64,000 nucleotides of DNA, taken from positions 1 through 64,000 of the forward strand of contig NZ_MWIO01000003.1 in NCBI RefSeq assembly GCF_004799035.1. Reading direction: 5' to 3'. The position numbers and the translations under genes were made by a program. The notes under the pieces were generated by a model. The model had not been told where the DNA came from. It did no database searches and saw only the letters and a list, made by a program, of their open reading frames with translations. Origin of the DNA: Rhodanobacter lindaniclasticus (GTDB taxonomy: Bacteria; Pseudomonadota; Gammaproteobacteria; Xanthomonadales; Rhodanobacteraceae). Of the stretch, positions 55,156 through 64,000 are shown piece after piece. Within the stretch, counting starts at the first letter, position 1. Every line of letters begins with the position of its first letter.

Positions 55156-55608
55156 ATGCGCGCCTCCACTTTCCGCCGCCTGCTCAACCTGTGGCCGCCA
55201 TTCCTGGTCAACGCCATCCGCGTGCAGTCGCTCAGCGAGGACTACACCGAGGCGACCGTGGTGCTGCGGTTGCGGCCGTGGAACCGCAACTACGTCAAGA
55301 GCCAGTTCGGCGGCAACCTGTTCGCCATGGTCGACCCGTTCTGGATGCTGCTGGCGATGCACCAGCTCGGCAGCGACTACTTCGTGTGGGACAAGGCCGG
55401 CACGATCGACTTCGTGGCTCCCGGCTACGAGGACGTGTATGCGCACTTCAAGCTCGACCCCGTCGTGGTCGATGAACTACGCGCCGCCGCAGCCGGCGGC
55501 GACAAGGTGTTGCGCTGGTTCGAGACCGAGGTGACCACCGCCTCCGGCAAGGTCATCGCCGTCGTACGCAAGCAGATCTACGTCCGGCTCAAGCCCAAGG
55601 CGCGCTGA
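55156..55608 (+). CDS. DUF4442 hotdog-fold protein
   Basis: A 150-aa protein with the DUF4442 / PaaI-like hotdog pattern (NLWPPFLVNAIRVQSLSEDY, then a NYVKSQFGGNLFAMVDPF block, and KVIAVVRKQIYVRL). Members are probable acyl-CoA thioesterases, though the catalytic residue is unclear. Start MRASTFRR was chosen since the frame upstream runs through the REP pair. The leader is short, with TAGGAT at about 55125 as a possible -10 box. Confidence 0.9.
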   Translation: MRASTFRRLLNLWPPFLVNAIRVQSLSEDYTEATVVLRLRPWNRNYVKSQFGGNLFAMVDPFWMLLAMHQLGSDYFVWDKAGTIDFVAPGYEDVYAHFKLDPVVVDELRAAAAGGDKVLRWFETEVTTASGKVIAVVRKQIYVRLKPKAR

Positions 55609-55646
55609 TCGCGGCGGGCGGCGTCCGCCCTGCGCCCAGCGGGTCA

Positions 55647-56318
55647 TCACGCCCGTTCGAAACGTGCGATCTCCTCCAGCTGCCGCGACGCGCCGAGCAG
55701 GTTGCGGCCGCTCATGTCGTCGACGATGCGCTGCAGGAACCGCGAGCGAACCGGCTTCCCCGCAAGACGCCGCGCCAGCCACACGCTGATGCCGATACCG
55801 ACCAGTCCTACCGCCATGGTGGTCCAGATCCACGACTCCCCCGCCGCGTAAAGATCCACACCAGTGAAATCCGCGATGGCCACCAGCGTCACCAGCAACC
55901 ACAGGCACCACCACGGCAGGCCGAGCGCCAACGTGCTGTAGACGCGAAACCGCCGCAGTTGCGCCAGCCACCGCTGCAACACCAGCACCGGCGCATCGAA
56001 CAGGTAGATCCGCGCCAGCAGGAACAGCTGCGTGGCGCACGACCAGATCGCACCGATGCCGTAAACGTGCAGCAGCAGGCCCATCACCAGCAGATGCGGC
56101 ACATGCCGGTGCGCCACCCAGAACGAGGCCGCCCACACCACGAAGACGATCCAGCCGGTCACTTCCAGCCCCAGCCACCACATCGTGCGGCGCATCGAGG
56201 CGCGCGACTTCTCCATGCGTCGATCGCGGAAATCCTGCCGCAGCAGTTCCTCGATGCCGTCCTGGCGGGTTTCCATGCGGGCCCAGGCCTGCTTCATCTC
56301 GTCGAGTTCCATCGTCAT
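55647..56318 (-). CDS. Membrane protein partner of ECF sigma factor
   Basis: A 223-aa protein with a charged N-terminal helix (ELDEMKQAWARMETRQDGIE) and four hydrophobic segments (LGLEVTGWIVFVVWAASFWV; LLVMGLLLHVYGIGAIWSCA; LPWWCLWLLVTLVAIADF; IWTTMAVGLVGIGISVWLA). It overlaps the sigma-factor stop by four bases, so it is probably made with it, and could be the anti-sigma factor or signal sensor; no classical zinc anti-sigma motif is seen. Family not recognised. Confidence 0.8.
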   Translation of the reverse strand: MTMELDEMKQAWARMETRQDGIEELLRQDFRDRRMEKSRASMRRTMWWLGLEVTGWIVFVVWAASFWVAHRHVPHLLVMGLLLHVYGIGAIWSCATQLFLLARIYLFDAPVLVLQRWLAQLRRFRVYSTLALGLPWWCLWLLVTLVAIADFTGVDLYAAGESWIWTTMAVGLVGIGISVWLARRLAGKPVRSRFLQRIVDDMSGRNLLGASRQLEEIARFERA

Positions 56319-56857
56319 GCTCCGGAGGATGCGGTCATCTGGCCGCGCAGTTTCTGCTTGATGCGGCTGATCTTGGTCGCCACGTTGGTTTCACTGATGC
56401 CGAGGACCTCGGCCATTTCGGAGTAGCTGCGGTCTTCCAGGTACAGCAGGATCAGCGCGCGGTTGAGCGGATCGAGCTGGCCGATGAAGGCGTGCAACGC
56501 CTCCACGCGCTCGTCGGGTTCGGCCACCGGCTCGCCGCCGATGGAGTCCAGGTGATGGGCGTCCAGCGCTTCATGGCGGTCCATCGCGGGCCAGCGCCGC
56601 GCCTGCGAGATCGCCACGTTCAGCGCAATGCGGTACAGCCAGGTGGAGAACTTCGCCCGCGCCTCGTCGTAGCGACCGAACGATCGCCAAAGCTGGGCAC
56701 TGATCTCCTGCACCAGGTCCTCGCGGTCGGCCACGCTGCGGCTGTACAACCCGGCCACCTTGAACACGATGCGGCGATGCTCGCGCAGCAGCGATTCGAA
56801 GCGTCGCTGGTGTTCCCGGCTGGTCATCGGCGTGGCGTCTCCGTCGGTTTCATCCAT
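56315..56857 (-). CDS. ECF-type RNA polymerase sigma factor
   Basis: A 180-aa sigma-70 family protein with region 2 (VADREDLVQEISAQLWRSFG, KFSTWLYRIALNVAISQ) and region 4 (DPLNRALILLYLEDRSYSEM, EVLGISETNVATKISRIKQK). Start MDETDGD was chosen over ATG 56902, which lacks spacing for a ribosome site. Coupled with a membrane protein downstream, forming a sensor-sigma pair whose targets are unknown. Confidence 0.92.
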   Translation of the reverse strand: MDETDGDATPMTSREHQRRFESLLREHRRIVFKVAGLYSRSVADREDLVQEISAQLWRSFGRYDEARAKFSTWLYRIALNVAISQARRWPAMDRHEALDAHHLDSIGGEPVAEPDERVEALHAFIGQLDPLNRALILLYLEDRSYSEMAEVLGISETNVATKISRIKQKLRGQMTASSGA

Positions 56858-56998
56858 GATTCGCCGGGCGGCAAAAAAAATCACGGGAACGACTTGCCGC
56901 ATTCCTTCGATCGGAAATCAGGCACTTGACGCCACCCCGCAGCGGAGGACGATACCTGCCCGACGCGGCCAAAGCCGCCGCAACCGTCCGGAGGACCC

Positions 56999-57916
56999 GT
57001 GCAACGTGCCTGGCATCCGCGGTTCTGCATGGCAGTCGCCTTGTCGCTGCTGACCAGCATGGTCTGCGCGCAGAGCACGCTGGAACTCTGGCCCGGCGTC
57101 GCGCCGGGGTCCGAACACTGGACCCAGCGCGAGATCGTGGCGCACGACACCCCGTCCGGCACCGTCATCATCAACGTCGTCAAGCCCACGCTGACCGTCT
57201 ACCTGCCCCGTCCCGACCAGGCCAGTGGCGCCGGAGTGATCGTTGCGCCGGGCGGCTATTGCGTCGCGTTGGCCATCGATCGCGAGGGCAACGAGGTAGC
57301 ACGCTGGTTGCAGCACCGCGGCATTGCCGCCTTCGTACTGAAATACCGCACGCAGCAAAAACGCGAGCAAGGCATACCGAAGGACCTGGACATGGACCAG
57401 GCCTGCCACTACGGCATCGCCGATGCCATCCAGGCGATCGGGCTGGTACGCCGGCATGCACGGGAATGGCGGCTGGCACCGGATCGGGTCGGCATCGTCG
57501 GCTTCTCCGCCGGCGGCATGGTTGCCAGCGGCGCCTTGCTGCAAGCCGATGCAGCGGCCCGGCCCGATTTCGCCGCACTGATCTACGGCGCCCCGTTCGG
57601 CACGATGCCGGCCATCCCGGCGAAGCTGCCGCCCGTGTTCATGGCTTGGGCGCAGGACGATCCGATCGCCCGCGGCGCCGTTGCGCAATTCCGCGATGCC
57701 CTGCTCAAGGCCGGCACGCGCCCGGAGGTGCACGTCTTCAGCGCCGGCGGCCATGGCTTCGGCATGCTGCACCAGGGCACCAGCAGCGACCACTGGATCG
57801 AGGAATTCCGCGACTGGTTGCAGGCCGATGGATTCCTCCGGGTGGAACGGTCGACGCCCGCTCGCGCGCCTCCGGAAGGAACACCCGGAGGCAAGCTCGC
57901 AAGCCATCGGCGATGA
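56999..57916 (+). CDS. Secreted alpha/beta-hydrolase, esterase type
   Basis: A 305-aa hydrolase with a signal peptide (FCMAVALSLLTSMVCAQS). The catalytic Ser is in VGIVGFSAGGMVASG, Asp in WAQDDPIARG, and His in FSAGGHGFGM. This resembles the BD-FAE / acetyl-xylan esterase-like group. GTG start with GGAGG at seven bases. Probably acts in the periplasm or outside on acetylated sugars; the substrate is inferred. Confidence 0.9.
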   Translation: MQRAWHPRFCMAVALSLLTSMVCAQSTLELWPGVAPGSEHWTQREIVAHDTPSGTVIINVVKPTLTVYLPRPDQASGAGVIVAPGGYCVALAIDREGNEVARWLQHRGIAAFVLKYRTQQKREQGIPKDLDMDQACHYGIADAIQAIGLVRRHAREWRLAPDRVGIVGFSAGGMVASGALLQADAAARPDFAALIYGAPFGTMPAIPAKLPPVFMAWAQDDPIARGAVAQFRDALLKAGTRPEVHVFSAGGHGFGMLHQGTSSDHWIEEFRDWLQADGFLRVERSTPARAPPEGTPGGKLASHRR

Positions 57917-57991
57917 AACAGGGGCGCGGCACGCGCGCCTCCTTTCTGGCACAGTGCGGCAATCCGTTGCCACGTTGCCGAAGGGGAAACC

Positions 57992-60748
57992 ATGGCCATG
58001 CCCGCCCGCCGCCTGCCGCTGATCGCCCTGCTGGCATTGGCCAGTTGCAGTGTCTTCGCCGCCACCGATCCGAACGGCTCGATCACCTACGCCCGTGACC
58101 CGGCGCAGCCGATCGACCAGGCGTACACGGCGCAGATCCTGAAGGACACCACCGATGCGCAGTTCAACTCGCCGCTGACCGACTACCTGCCCGCCTCGGC
58201 CACCGTACCCACGCCGCTGAAGGTGCTCGGCCACATCGCCGGCGCACCGGATTACCTGCCCTACTCGACCGACGTCTATCGCTACTTCCGCGCGCTGGCT
58301 GCGGCCAGTCCGCGGGTGAAGGTGTTCACCATCGGCGAGAGCGAGGAGGGCCGCCCGATGATCGCGGTGGCGGTGGCCGACGAGAATCTGCTGGCCGAGC
58401 TGGACGCCAACAACGCGCGCCTGGCCAAGCTGGCCGACCCGCGCACGATCGCCATGGACGACGCTACCGCCGACGCGCTGATCGCCCAGTCCACCCCGGT
58501 CTACTACATCACCGGCACCATCCACTCCACCGAGACCGGCTCGCCCACCGCGCTGATGGAACTGGCCTACCGGCTGGCGGTGGACGACGCGCCGTACATC
58601 CAGCACATCCGCTCGCACGTGATCACCCTGATCACGCCGATCGTCGAGGTCGACGGCCGCGACCGCCAGGTGGACCGCTACAACTGGCACCGCGCCCACC
58701 CGGACCAGAACTATCCGCGGCTGCTGTACTGGGGCCACTACGTGGCGCACGACAACAACCGCGACGCGATGGCGATGACGTTGAACCTCACCCGCAACGT
58801 CGCCGACACCTTCGTCGGATGGCATGCGCAGGTGCTGCACGACCTGCACGAGTCGGTGCCTTTCCTGTACGACAACACCGTCGGCGACGGCCCGTACAAC
58901 GCCTGGATCGATCCCATCCTCACCGGCGAATGGCAACAGCTGGGCTGGGACAACGTGCAGCAGATGACCAAGTTCGGCATGCCCGGCGTGTTCACCCACG
59001 GCGACTTCGACACCTGGAGCCCGGGCTACCTGATGTTCATCGCCGCCATGCACAACGGCATCAGCCGGCTTTACGAAACCTTCGGCAACGACGGCGCCGA
59101 CACCGTCAAGCGCATCCTGGAGCCGGAGGAATACCAGCGCACCTGGTACAAGCCGAACCCGCCGCTGCCGGTGGTGACCTGGTCGCAGCGCAACAACAAC
59201 AACTACCAGCAGACCGGCCTGCTCACCGCGCTGAAGTACTTCTCCGACAACGGCCAGCTGTTCCTGAAGAACTACTACCTGAAGAGCAAGCGCTCGATCG
59301 AGAAGCCGCAGAACGCCGGCCCGGCCGCCTACGTGTTCCCCGCTGACGACGCGCGCCCAGGCTCGCAGGCGCAGTTGCTGCGCATCCTGCAACGCCAGCA
59401 CGTGGAGCTGAGCCGCAGCACCGCAGCGATCAAGATCACGCTGCCGGCGACCAGGGATGAGGACGGCAAGGAAAAGAAGGCTGACACGCGCCGCTTCCCA
59501 GCCGGCAGCATCGTCGTGCGCATGGACCAGCCCTACTCGCGCATCGCCGACACCCTGCTCGATCGCCAGTACTGGTCGCCGAAGGATCCGCAGCAGCACC
59601 CCTACGACGATACCGCTTGGTCGATGGGCGACCTGTTCGACGTGGAGGTGGTGCGCGTCACCGACAATGCCATTCTGAAGGCGCCGATGCGCAAATTGGA
59701 TGCCGTGGTGGACGTGCCGGCGGGGCTGGCCGCGATCGACCTGCCGAACGCGAAACTCCCGCGCATCGCGGTGATGCACACCTGGCTCAGCACGCAGACC
59801 GAGGGCTGGTGGCGCATGGCGCTGGACCGGTTGCAGGTGAAGTACGACTACATCAGCACCCAGGACGTGGCGAAACTCGGCGACCTGCGCGCGAAGTACG
59901 ACGTGATCCTGTTCGGCCCGATCGGCGGCACCGGCAGCCGCCGCATCATCGACGGCCTGCCGATGTGGGGCGAGCCGATGCCGTGGAAGACCACCGAACT
60001 GACGCCCAACATCGGCCGCATCGACAGCACCGACGACATCCGACCCGGCCTGGGCGAATCCGGCGTGGTTAACCTCAAGCGTTTCGTGCACGAAGGCGGC
60101 CTGCTGATCACCGCCGAGGACAGCGCGCGCTTCGCGATCGACGTGGGCCTGGCGCCGGGCGTCTCGATCACGCCGACCGACAAGTTGAAGGTGGTCGGCA
60201 GCGTGCTGCAGGCGCAGTTCGTCGACCGCAAGAGCCCGATCGCCGCCAGCTACACGCGCGACGACCTGGCGATGTACAGCGCCGAGGGGCAATCGTTCAA
60301 GGTGTCCAACCTGATCACCGGCGACCGCGGCCTGCCGACCGCGAAGGATTTCCAGCGCGCCACCGGCCGCGGTGGCCCGCACGACACCGACACGCCCGAG
60401 GGCCGCGCCGCCGTCGAACCCGAGACATTGCCCGACGTCAAGCCATGGCAGGCCACGCCGCTCAACGCCGAGCAGCTGCGCAACAATCCCTGGGTGATTC
60501 CGACGGACCAGCGGCCCAAGGTGATCCTGCGCTTCGCCGCTGCCGACAAGCTGCTGATCGCCGGCCTGCTCGACCATGGCAGCGAGATGGCCGAGCGCGC
60601 CGCCGTGGTGGACGCGCGCTACGGCAAGGGCCACGTGCTGCTGTTCGCCAGCAACCCGATGTGGCGCGGCGAGACCATCGGCAGCTACCCGCTGGTGCTC
60701 AACGCCATCGTCCATTTCGACAAGCTGGATGGGCCCGCGAAACCTTGA
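57992..60748 (+). CDS. Secreted M14 zinc carboxypeptidase-like peptidase
   Basis: A 918-aa exported peptidase (signal MAMPARRLPLIALLALASCS; the ASCS could also serve as lipobox). The M14 domain occupies about residues 90-400: GESEEGRPMIAVAV, zinc HxxE in TGTIHSTETGSP, VDGRDRQVDRYNWHRAHPDQ, and the third ligand region DLHESVPFLYDN. A large C-terminal region carries a class I glutamine-amidotransferase-like fold in such proteins. Likely a peptide-scavenging enzyme, along with the M28 peptidase downstream. Confidence 0.9.
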   Translation: MAMPARRLPLIALLALASCSVFAATDPNGSITYARDPAQPIDQAYTAQILKDTTDAQFNSPLTDYLPASATVPTPLKVLGHIAGAPDYLPYSTDVYRYFRALAAASPRVKVFTIGESEEGRPMIAVAVADENLLAELDANNARLAKLADPRTIAMDDATADALIAQSTPVYYITGTIHSTETGSPTALMELAYRLAVDDAPYIQHIRSHVITLITPIVEVDGRDRQVDRYNWHRAHPDQNYPRLLYWGHYVAHDNNRDAMAMTLNLTRNVADTFVGWHAQVLHDLHESVPFLYDNTVGDGPYNAWIDPILTGEWQQLGWDNVQQMTKFGMPGVFTHGDFDTWSPGYLMFIAAMHNGISRLYETFGNDGADTVKRILEPEEYQRTWYKPNPPLPVVTWSQRNNNNYQQTGLLTALKYFSDNGQLFLKNYYLKSKRSIEKPQNAGPAAYVFPADDARPGSQAQLLRILQRQHVELSRSTAAIKITLPATRDEDGKEKKADTRRFPAGSIVVRMDQPYSRIADTLLDRQYWSPKDPQQHPYDDTAWSMGDLFDVEVVRVTDNAILKAPMRKLDAVVDVPAGLAAIDLPNAKLPRIAVMHTWLSTQTEGWWRMALDRLQVKYDYISTQDVAKLGDLRAKYDVILFGPIGGTGSRRIIDGLPMWGEPMPWKTTELTPNIGRIDSTDDIRPGLGESGVVNLKRFVHEGGLLITAEDSARFAIDVGLAPGVSITPTDKLKVVGSVLQAQFVDRKSPIAASYTRDDLAMYSAEGQSFKVSNLITGDRGLPTAKDFQRATGRGGPHDTDTPEGRAAVEPETLPDVKPWQATPLNAEQLRNNPWVIPTDQRPKVILRFAAADKLLIAGLLDHGSEMAERAAVVDARYGKGHVLLFASNPMWRGETIGSYPLVLNAIVHFDKLDGPAKP

Positions 60749-60761
60749 GCCGGGCACCCGC

Positions 60762-60955
60762 GCAGGAGCCCGCTCGCGGGCGATGCTCCTGAGCCGGGAT
60801 TCGGGATTCGGGATTCGGGATTCGGGATTCGGCAAAAGCAAAAGCCGGCGGGCCGTGCCTGCCCTACGATGCGCGGGTTCCTTGTAGGAGCGCACTCTGT
60901 GCGCGATGCCTTTGCCGCGTGGCCGAAGAGCATCGCGCACAGGGTGCGCTCCTAC
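60762..60955. repeat. Composite GTAG-REP cluster with heptamer repeat
   Basis: Three REP arms lie between the convergent M14 and M28 peptidase genes. One copy at 60762-60786 (GCAGGAGCCCGCTCGCGGGC, then GATGC) is followed by five GGGATTC heptamers (60796-60830). Then an inverted pair follows: GTAGGAGCGCACTCTGTGCG at 60884 and its near reverse complement at 60930-60955. The intergenic stretch holds nothing else that I can see. Confidence 0.9.
60796..60830. repeat. Tandem heptamer (GGGATTC)5
   Basis: Five exact head-to-tail copies of GGGATTC. The same unit, reversed as GAATCCC, appears two or three times in the spacers of the REP pairs at 29444-29527 and 54983-55076, and once as CCCGAATC near 415. 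It is therefore part of the composite repeat and likely to vary in copy number. Confidence 0.9.
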
Positions 60956-60975
60956 AGCAACTAGGCGAAACGTGC

Positions 60976-62658
60976 CTACGGCTTGGCCGGCGGCGCCATC
61001 ATCTTGTCGCGTTTGGCCTTGAACGGGCTGTCGGCATACCAGGCCGGCCACACGCCGGCGTGGCTCAGGTACTGGCCCAGTTCGTACAGCGCCTGGGTGT
61101 CTTCGAGGATGCCCGAGTAATCCCAGGCCGGATCGAATACGTCGTTCGGCGTGTGGTAGCGGTGCGCGGTGTAATCCTCCGCCGCCTTGCGACCGGCCGC
61201 CTCGCCCCCGTCAAGCAAATCCAGGCCCGAACTGGCCAGCATGGCCGGCACGCCGGCGCGGGCGAAATTGAAATGGTCGGAGCGGAAGTAGAAACCGTTC
61301 TCCGGCGTGGTCTCCGGCGAGATCACCCGGCCTTGGCTCTTCAGCACGTCGGCCAGCATGTCCTCCAGTTGCGACTGGCCCTTGCCGATCACCGTCATGT
61401 CGTGCGCACGGCCGATGATCGGCAGCGCGTCCACGGCGATGTCGGCCACGGTGCGGTTGAGCGCGAACACCGGCTGCGCCGCGTAGTACTGCGAGCCGAG
61501 CAGGCCCGATTCCTCCAGCGTGGGCATGAAGAACAGGATGCTGCGCTCGGGCGGCGTGCGCTGCTGCGCGAAAGCGCCGGCGATTTCCAGCAGCATGCTC
61601 AGGCCGGTGCCGTTGTCGATCGCACCGCCGTACACCTTGTGTCCCGGCCGCGACGGATCGGTGCCCAGGTGATCCCAGTGCGCGGTGTAGACCACCACCT
61701 CGTCGGGCTTGTAGTCGCCGGGGATCATCGCCAGCACGTTCTTCGATTCGAAGTGGCCGATCTTGTTCTTCAGGCTGATCGAGGCGGTCGCGCCGAGCGG
61801 CACGGCCTTGAACCCCGGTTTCGCGGCCGCCGCGGCGAGCGCGTCAAAGTCCTTGCCGGCGGCGGCGAACAGGCGCGTGGCGGCGGCATGGGTGAGCCAG
61901 CCGGCTACCGGCAGGCGCGGCGCGGGATCGACGCTGGAGGGCAAGCTCAGCTGCGGACCACGATTGCCGTTCTGCAGCACGGTGAAGGGATAACCCGCAG
62001 CCGCGTCGCTGGTGTGCACGATGAAGCACGCCGCCGCGCCCTGCAACGCGGCCTCGGCATATTTGTAGGTCCAGCGTCCGTAATAGGTCATGGCGCGACC
62101 GTTGAACAATTTCGGATCGCGACTGGCAAAGCCCGGATCGTTGACCAGCACGATCACCGTCTTGCCCTTCACGTCCACGCCGTTGTAATCGTTCCAGTGC
62201 CAGTTCGGCGCATCCGCGCCGTAGCCGAGGAACACCACCGGCGAGTCCTTCAAGTCGACCTGCGCTTTCCCCTGCAGGGTCTGCACCACCATGTCGTCCT
62301 GGTTGGCGAAACTGACGTGCTGCGCACCGGCGGTGATCTGCAGCTTCACCTTGTCGTTGAGCAGCAGGGTGCTTTCCGCCGGGACGGTCTGGAACCACGA
62401 GCCGTGGTTGCCCGGTTGCAGGCCCATGCGCTTGAACTCGCCGATCAGGAAATCCAGCGTGCGCTGCTCCCCGACCGTGCCGGGCTTGCGCCCGCCGAAG
62501 TCGTCGGAACTGAGCGTCTTCTCGTAGCGGGCAAAATCGGTGGCGTTGATCGCAGGCGCCAGCGTTACCGAATCGGCGGCGGGTTCCCCGGCGGCGGCCG
62601 GCGGCGACAGCACGGCCAGGCAAACGGCGACAGGCAGGAAAAAACTCATGGTGCGCAT
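60976..62658 (-). CDS. Secreted M28 aminopeptidase with PA domain
   Basis: A 560-aa exported zinc peptidase (signal SFFLPVAVCLAVLSPPAAAG). A protease-associated domain lies at about residues 130-260 (VVFLGYGADAPNWHWNDYNG, GKTVIVLVNDPG). The M28 core has the zinc ligands in VYTAHWDHLGTDP, GAIDNGTGLSMLLE, PTLEESGLLGSQYY and FRSDHFNFARAGVPAM. Homologues cut N-terminal residues of peptides. An ATG three codons later (62649) is an alternative start. Confidence 0.95.
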   Translation of the reverse strand: MRTMSFFLPVAVCLAVLSPPAAAGEPAADSVTLAPAINATDFARYEKTLSSDDFGGRKPGTVGEQRTLDFLIGEFKRMGLQPGNHGSWFQTVPAESTLLLNDKVKLQITAGAQHVSFANQDDMVVQTLQGKAQVDLKDSPVVFLGYGADAPNWHWNDYNGVDVKGKTVIVLVNDPGFASRDPKLFNGRAMTYYGRWTYKYAEAALQGAAACFIVHTSDAAAGYPFTVLQNGNRGPQLSLPSSVDPAPRLPVAGWLTHAAATRLFAAAGKDFDALAAAAAKPGFKAVPLGATASISLKNKIGHFESKNVLAMIPGDYKPDEVVVYTAHWDHLGTDPSRPGHKVYGGAIDNGTGLSMLLEIAGAFAQQRTPPERSILFFMPTLEESGLLGSQYYAAQPVFALNRTVADIAVDALPIIGRAHDMTVIGKGQSQLEDMLADVLKSQGRVISPETTPENGFYFRSDHFNFARAGVPAMLASSGLDLLDGGEAAGRKAAEDYTAHRYHTPNDVFDPAWDYSGILEDTQALYELGQYLSHAGVWPAWYADSPFKAKRDKMMAPPAKP

Positions 62659-62725
62659 CGGTGGGCTCCCGTGGGCAAAACGATGGTCGTCACAACACGC
62701 GTCACACGCAGGGAGGCCGGCCGAC

Positions 62726-64000
62726 TCACACCAGGCTCAACTGCGCCCCGCGACTCGTCGACAGATTGACCCGGTTGCGGCCTTCGCGCTTGGCCTCGTA
62801 CAGCGCGTCATCGGCATCGGTCATCAGCTGGCGCAGCTCATAGCCCGAGGCTGCCGCTGACGCCACGCCGAAACTGGCCGAAACCGTCACGATCGCGCCG
62901 CCCTCGCCGATCGATACCGCGGCGATCGCCAGGCGCATCTGCTCGACCCGGGCGAGCACCTGATCCGGGCTGCACTCAGGCAGCAGCATGCCGAACTCCT
63001 CGCCACCCAGTCGCCCGAACAGGTCGGTGGAACGCAAGTGCGCCTGGCACGCCGCGACCGCGCGCCTCAACACCCGATCGCCCACCGCATGACCGTGGGT
63101 GTCGTTGACCAGCTTGAAGTGGTCCAGGTCGAGCAGGACCAGGCAAGCATCACGATTGGACTTGCAGCAGTACTGCAGCAACCGCTCGGCCTCGCTGACG
63201 AAATGCTGCCGGTTGAAGATGCCGGTGAGCCCGTCGCGTCGCGCCAGCTTCATGAACTTGAGCTGCGAACGCTTGATCCGGTAGGCGACGAATCCGATGA
63301 AGCCAAGCAGCAGCACCAGCAGGATGATCCACAACCGGCTGGCCTCCATCGCCTTCTTGCCGAGCGCCTGCTGCAGTTGCAGGATCTTGTTCTGCTCGGC
63401 CAGGGTGTCGACCTGCATCTTCGTGGTCAGTACCTGCTGCGCGACCGTCTGATAAGCCAAGGCCTTGGCACTGACAGTATTCAGATAGCCCTTGTTCGCC
63501 GCCATGTACTTTTCGTGCCAGGCAAGCGCCGACGCCAAATCCCCCCGCTGCTTGTCCAGTTCATACAGCAACCGATAGGCAGTAACCAGCGGTTCCGTGT
63601 ACTCGTTTTTTATTCCACTATCGATCGCACTTTGCGCAAAACGCCTCGCCGATGTTTGGTCCCCCACCTTCCAGAACGCCTGCGCAAAGGTTGCATCGAA
63701 GAGAGCGATCAAAGGCGGGTAGTGTGTTTCCTTTACCTCCGCGTATCCCTGCCGAAGGAGCTTGATGGCATTGTCAGGCTTGCCTTGATCCAGCTCGGCC
63801 TTGGCGGCATAGCTTCGGATCAGATTTCCGAAGATCGGCTCGGCTGCTTTCGCACACACCTCGACACCGTCGCGAAATTGTTCGCCAACCGACCGCAACT
63901 GGCCGCTTTTGAAGAGGGCTTCCAGCTTGAAATACCTGCCCCTGCAGGCCCCCTGACCAACCGGATTTTCCGAGAGCAGCTTGTTTGCATAGTCCGTAGC
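62726..64000 (-). CDS. Membrane-bound GGDEF diguanylate cyclase, 5' end outside window
   Basis: The frame stays open to the window edge, so the N-terminus is missing. Visible parts are a helical TPR-like sensor region (DNAIKLLRQGYAEVKETHYP, SARRFAQSAIDSGIKNEY), a coiled stretch, one helix (LWIILLVLLLGFIGFVAYRI) and a GGDEF domain (RRDGLTGIFNRQHF, DLDHFKLVNDTHGHAVGD). The active site is GGEEF, and RSTD five residues before it is the product-inhibition I-site, so it should make c-di-GMP under feedback control. Confidence 0.93.
   Translation of the reverse strand, partial: ATDYANKLLSENPVGQGACRGRYFKLEALFKSGQLRSVGEQFRDGVEVCAKAAEPIFGNLIRSYAAKAELDQGKPDNAIKLLRQGYAEVKETHYPPLIALFDATFAQAFWKVGDQTSARRFAQSAIDSGIKNEYTEPLVTAYRLLYELDKQRGDLASALAWHEKYMAANKGYLNTVSAKALAYQTVAQQVLTTKMQVDTLAEQNKILQLQQALGKKAMEASRLWIILLVLLLGFIGFVAYRIKRSQLKFMKLARRDGLTGIFNRQHFVSEAERLLQYCCKSNRDACLVLLDLDHFKLVNDTHGHAVGDRVLRRAVAACQAHLRSTDLFGRLGGEEFGMLLPECSPDQVLARVEQMRLAIAAVSIGEGGAIVTVSASFGVASAAASGYELRQLMTDADDALYEAKREGRNRVNLSTSRGAQLSLV

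Noticed and set aside
56865-56902. GCGGCAA ... TTGCCGC with a run of eight A/T before the ECF sigma gene, as a terminator.
   Set aside because: The homopolymer lies inside the loop rather than after the stem, so it does not have intrinsic-terminator form.
56918-61051. A 1377-codon open frame on the minus strand opposite the esterase and M14 peptidase genes.
   Set aside because: The plus-strand genes have signal peptides, catalytic motifs and ribosome sites; the antisense product is low-complexity Val/Gly/Arg-rich sequence with no recognisable domain. GC-rich codon bias opens such antisense frames.

Overview
The window is dense, strongly GC-rich chromosomal DNA from a gammaproteobacterium of the order Xanthomonadales, most likely the Rhodanobacteraceae side (Rhodanobacter, Dyella or Luteibacter-like). 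This is inferred from a complete his operon headed by a TrpR/YerC-type regulator, an interbacterial-type VirB system whose VirB7 carries an extra globular domain as in Xanthomonas citri, GTAG-type palindromic repeats like those of Stenotrophomonas, and the xanthomonad style of protein sequences throughout. No rRNA, tRNA, CRISPR array, prophage or insertion sequence was found.

Layout. 1-2149: end of methionine salvage (mtnD, mtnC) followed by a caspase-fold C13 protease. 2157-4287: two small membrane proteins (-) and a secreted DUF4232-MliC fusion (+). 4305-11752: one minus-strand operon, hisR-like regulator, hisG, D, C, B, H, A, F, IE, nearly all genes linked by ATGA overlaps, with a 20-bp palindrome directly upstream of the regulator start. 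11845-13494: ribosomal protein bTHX with its terminator, a MerC-domain membrane protein under a Zur box, zur itself, and a small membrane protein. 13530-15441: gltX and a DUF4399 protein. 15442-16466: about 1 kb without a convincing gene, holding a duplicated inverted-repeat unit and a candidate promoter. 16467-28226: virB7-8-9-10-11-1-2-3-4-5-6, then a DUF4189 protein and a TrbM/KikA-like protein; virD4 is not here. A short orphan ORF at 28336-28572 resembles part of the C-terminal XVIPCD secretion signal of X-T4SS effectors.

28569-34231 (-): DUF455 protein, purF, cvpA, a SPOR protein and folC in the usual purine/folate cluster order. 34323-37282 (-): MerR regulator plus a copper-type P-ATPase with two YHS domains, apparently from a leaderless promoter. 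37357-43296: FAD oxidase, LytTR regulator, GNAT, OsmC, DAHP synthase with an aromatic-rich leader peptide and attenuator, and a DUF2236 protein. 43373-45244: NERD-UvrD helicase. 45322-50256 (-): nadD, holA, lptE, leuS. 50389-53978 (-): pqiC, pqiB and a pqiA split in two genes. 54098-56857: CnoX-like thioredoxin, DUF4442 protein, ECF sigma factor with membrane partner. 56999-64000: esterase, M14 and M28 peptidases, and a GGDEF protein running off the window.

The most interesting items are the aroG attenuator (42188-42319), the candidate operators for HisR and Zur, the X-T4SS locus lacking virD4 with its candidate cargo genes, the duplicated element upstream of it, and composite GTAG repeats whose inner spacers share a GAATCCC heptamer.
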